Below are positions 4,648 to 6,581 of a DNA stretch of 6,581 bases, piece after piece. The stretch spans positions 1 to 6,581 of the forward strand of contig JAQVGR010000094.1 in NCBI GenBank assembly GCA_028696635.1, given 5' to 3'. Every line of letters starts with the position of its first letter. Positions within the stretch are counted from its first letter, which is position 1. The notes below the pieces were generated by a model. It was not told the origin of the DNA, ran no database searches, and was given only the letters and a program-made list of their open reading frames with translations. Both the position numbers and the translations under genes were made by a program. Origin of the DNA: Candidatus Krumholzibacteriia bacterium. Its GTDB lineage: Bacteria > Krumholzibacteriota > Krumholzibacteriia > Krumholzibacteriales > Krumholzibacteriaceae.

Positions 4648-6581
4648 TCACAGAAAACGCTCTTCGGGGACATCGACCTCGATGCGCGAGATCTCCCCCG
4701 TTCTTCCCAGCAGCGAGCGGCTCGTCCCGGGATCGAGCGTGTCGCCGTCCAGCCTCTTGCGCGCCCCGTCGGGAGAGATGACGTCTATCGAGGTGCTCGT
4801 GCCGCCGGAGCGGTAGACGACGGGAACCTGGCAGAAGGTGAAAGCCAGCGATCCGGCCGGAAGATCGATCTCCCCGGGACTGCCGTCGAGCCGGTAGTAC
4901 TCGAAGACGGCGGGGTCGGCGATCAGCTCGGTGCGCTGCAGCATCACGGGGCGGAACCGGACGAGCCCTCCCGCAACCCCCACTCCCAGCTCGCCGAAGC
5001 GGGCGAGGATCTCCTCCTTGACCTGGCCGGTCATCCCCGGCTGCCGGGCGCCGCCGTGCGGCGGGGTGTGCGAGTAGGGATCGGTCGGGAACGCACCGTA
5101 CTCGATCGGCGTCCGCTCGTACCCGAACCCGGCGCGCACGCGGAAGTACGCGTCGAGGAGGCGCCGGGTCACGGGCGCCCCCGCGCCCTCCTCCACGGCG
5201 CGAAGCGCGGTCTCCTGCACGGCGAGCAGGAGCTTGGCGACCATGTGCCAGTAGACGCACCCGAGCCCCTCGTACCCGTACATCGTCCCCGAGCGCCCGG
5301 TGAACGCCTCGTGGTCGAAGACCTCCTCGAACAGGTTGAGGACCGCGTCCCGGTCGGAGCGGACCGTCTCCTTCCATCCGGGGTCGCTCTCGAGGCGGTC
5401 GAGCGCGGCAGAGAGGTCCCGGGCGTTGGCGAGTCCGCCGCTGAAGCGGTAGCGACCGAAGGCGTCGCGATCCAGTATCGATCGCTCCCCGGCCTCGAGA
5501 AGCGCGCGCAGCAGCCCGATCGAGCGGACCTTCCGCCCCGGCACGACGTTCCGCTTGAGAAACCCGGGAAGGGACCGCTCGGGGTAGAGCATGAAGCTGC
5601 GCACATCCTCCCGGTAGATCGCGCTGTCGAAGAGCGCGTCGAGCAGATCGGCCGCCTCGCCGGGGGGGACCGCTCCCGAGCCGAGCGCCGCCACCTGTCC
5701 CTCGAGCATCTCATAGAGGTGCCGTATCGAGAGACCCTCCTCGCCGATCACGAGCAGGTTGTACGAATGGTACAGGCCGTCGCTCCGGCGGTTCGCCGCG
5801 ATCGCGTGGTCGAGGTAGGCGGATGCCGTCCGGCAGAACCGGCGGACCTCCGTCACAGGCAGCGCCGCTTTCGCCGAGAGCCCCCTCGTGTAGACCGTCT
5901 GCCGATACGCCGAGAAGGCCCCGCCGAGATCGTCGAGCAACCTCCTGCGGTCGGCGTCGCCGATCGCCGGGCCGTCGAGGAGCGGGGCGTGCCGCTGCAG
6001 GATCGATCCGACCTCCCGGAGCCACCTGACGACCTCGGCGGAGACGGGGATCGACAAGCCGCCCGCCGAATCGAAGAGGTCCCCCAGCAGTCCGAGATGG
6101 CGGCGCAGGTGGCACAGGGTGACCATCGAGAGCCCCCGCCCGACCAGGGCGTTATTCGCGTCGTTCCACTCGGGGCGCTGCGTGTTCATCCAGATCCCGC
6201 CCTCGGCGACGAGGTTCGAGAGCTTCGCGAGGACGGGAACGACGAGCTTCTCGAGCAGGGTGACGTGGCGGACCGTGCCGCGCGCGTCATGCACGAGCCT
6301 GCCGTCGCTCCCGATCCGCCCCGCGCGTTCCGCGATCCTCCCCGCGAGGTCCGCGTCGAAATCGATCGTCGTGTAGGGATCCTCGAGAAGCGCGTCGTAC
6401 GGCTTTATCCGGTACGGGACGTCCGCGTACGAGAAGATCTCCCTGCCGAGCATCTCCTCGAGGGTCCCCGGCGAGCATCTCCGGAGCGCCTCGAGGAATC
6501 TCAGGAGGTAGACGATCTGGTGGTCACCCCAGTACCCGATGTAGCTCCACGGATCGTCCGGGTCGATCACCTCCCAGTCGA
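4648..6581 (-). CDS. Large conserved protein of unproven function, possibly (alpha/alpha)6-barrel carbohydrate-active (C-terminal part)
   Basis: The frame enters at the right edge and stops at TGA 4650-4648. A GTG at 6570 could start it, but the frame stays open to the edge (reading D-W-E before that codon), no signal or clear ribosome binding site is seen, and the sequence there looks like domain interior, so the true start is probably outside. Numbering from the GTG codon, 640 residues are visible. Notable segments are PWSYIGYWGDHQIVYLLRFL (7-26), NTQRPEWNDANNALVGRGLS (129-148), a Gly/Tyr-rich GTMYGYEGLGCVYWHMVAKL, and near the C-terminus FPTDPYSHTPPHGG followed by QPGMTGQVKEEIL. The helical body with W-N-D and a late Gly-Met-Thr-Gly loop recalls GH94-like and other (alpha/alpha)6-barrel enzymes. 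This is a resemblance only, and a conserved family of unknown activity is equally possible. The last 100 residues are strand-rich (LPAGSLAFTFCQVPVVYR) and may form a beta-sandwich. Its neighbours suggest a role in glycan metabolism. Confidence 0.75.
   Translation of the reverse strand, partial: DWEVIDPDDPWSYIGYWGDHQIVYLLRFLEALRRCSPGTLEEMLGREIFSYADVPYRIKPYDALLEDPYTTIDFDADLAGRIAERAGRIGSDGRLVHDARGTVRHVTLLEKLVVPVLAKLSNLVAEGGIWMNTQRPEWNDANNALVGRGLSMVTLCHLRRHLGLLGDLFDSAGGLSIPVSAEVVRWLREVGSILQRHAPLLDGPAIGDADRRRLLDDLGGAFSAYRQTVYTRGLSAKAALPVTEVRRFCRTASAYLDHAIAANRRSDGLYHSYNLLVIGEEGLSIRHLYEMLEGQVAALGSGAVPPGEAADLLDALFDSAIYREDVRSFMLYPERSLPGFLKRNVVPGRKVRSIGLLRALLEAGERSILDRDAFGRYRFSGGLANARDLSAALDRLESDPGWKETVRSDRDAVLNLFEEVFDHEAFTGRSGTMYGYEGLGCVYWHMVAKLLLAVQETALRAVEEGAGAPVTRRLLDAYFRVRAGFGYERTPIEYGAFPTDPYSHTPPHGGARQPGMTGQVKEEILARFGELGVGVAGGLVRFRPVMLQRTELIADPAVFEYYRLDGSPGEIDLPAGSLAFTFCQVPVVYRSGGTSTSIDVISPDGARKRLDGDTLDPGTSRSLLGRTGEISRIEVDVPEERFL

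Overview
The window is GC-rich bacterial DNA that looks like part of an extracellular glycan-handling locus. Two features suggest a member of the FCB group or an allied candidate phylum (for example Krumholzibacteriota, Eisenbacteria or Latescibacterota). First, two proteins end in a FlgD-Ig-like / type IX secretion 'type A' C-terminal domain (NPFNP...VYDV.GR...KMVLLR). Second, every signal peptide in the window is predicted to be cut just before a glutamine. The phylum assignment is an inference from these features, not from a marker gene.

Layout: (1) Positions 1-468, minus strand: N-terminal part of a secreted TIM-barrel glycosidase-like protein, cut by the left edge. (2) Positions 469-734: divergent intergenic region with a good sigma70-type promoter facing right, a GC-rich inverted repeat, and a second inverted repeat that covers the predicted transcription start and the ribosome binding site of the next gene. 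(3) Positions 735-4570, plus strand: three consecutive genes for secreted proteins that share one N-terminal domain beginning N/C-x-L-A-N-P. The first carries that domain, a GH16-like catalytic domain and a FlgD-like C-terminal domain. The second is the domain alone with a short C-terminal tail (STWGGIKAMF). The third has two tandem copies and a FlgD-like C-terminal domain. A perfect 12-bp stem-loop lies between the second and third genes. (4) Positions 4598-4629: a stem-loop between convergent genes, probably a shared terminator. (5) Positions 4648-6581, minus strand: C-terminal 640+ residues of a large conserved protein of unproven function, cut by the right edge, with motifs that recall (alpha/alpha)6-barrel carbohydrate enzymes.

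Working model (inference): the three rightward genes encode surface or secreted glycan-binding proteins, one with an endo-glucanase-type catalytic domain. The flanking genes encode further carbohydrate-active enzymes. The middle protein may bind the same ligand without being attached by the FlgD-like domain, or its short tail may be a different sorting signal. No tRNA, rRNA, CRISPR array, insertion sequence or integrase was seen.
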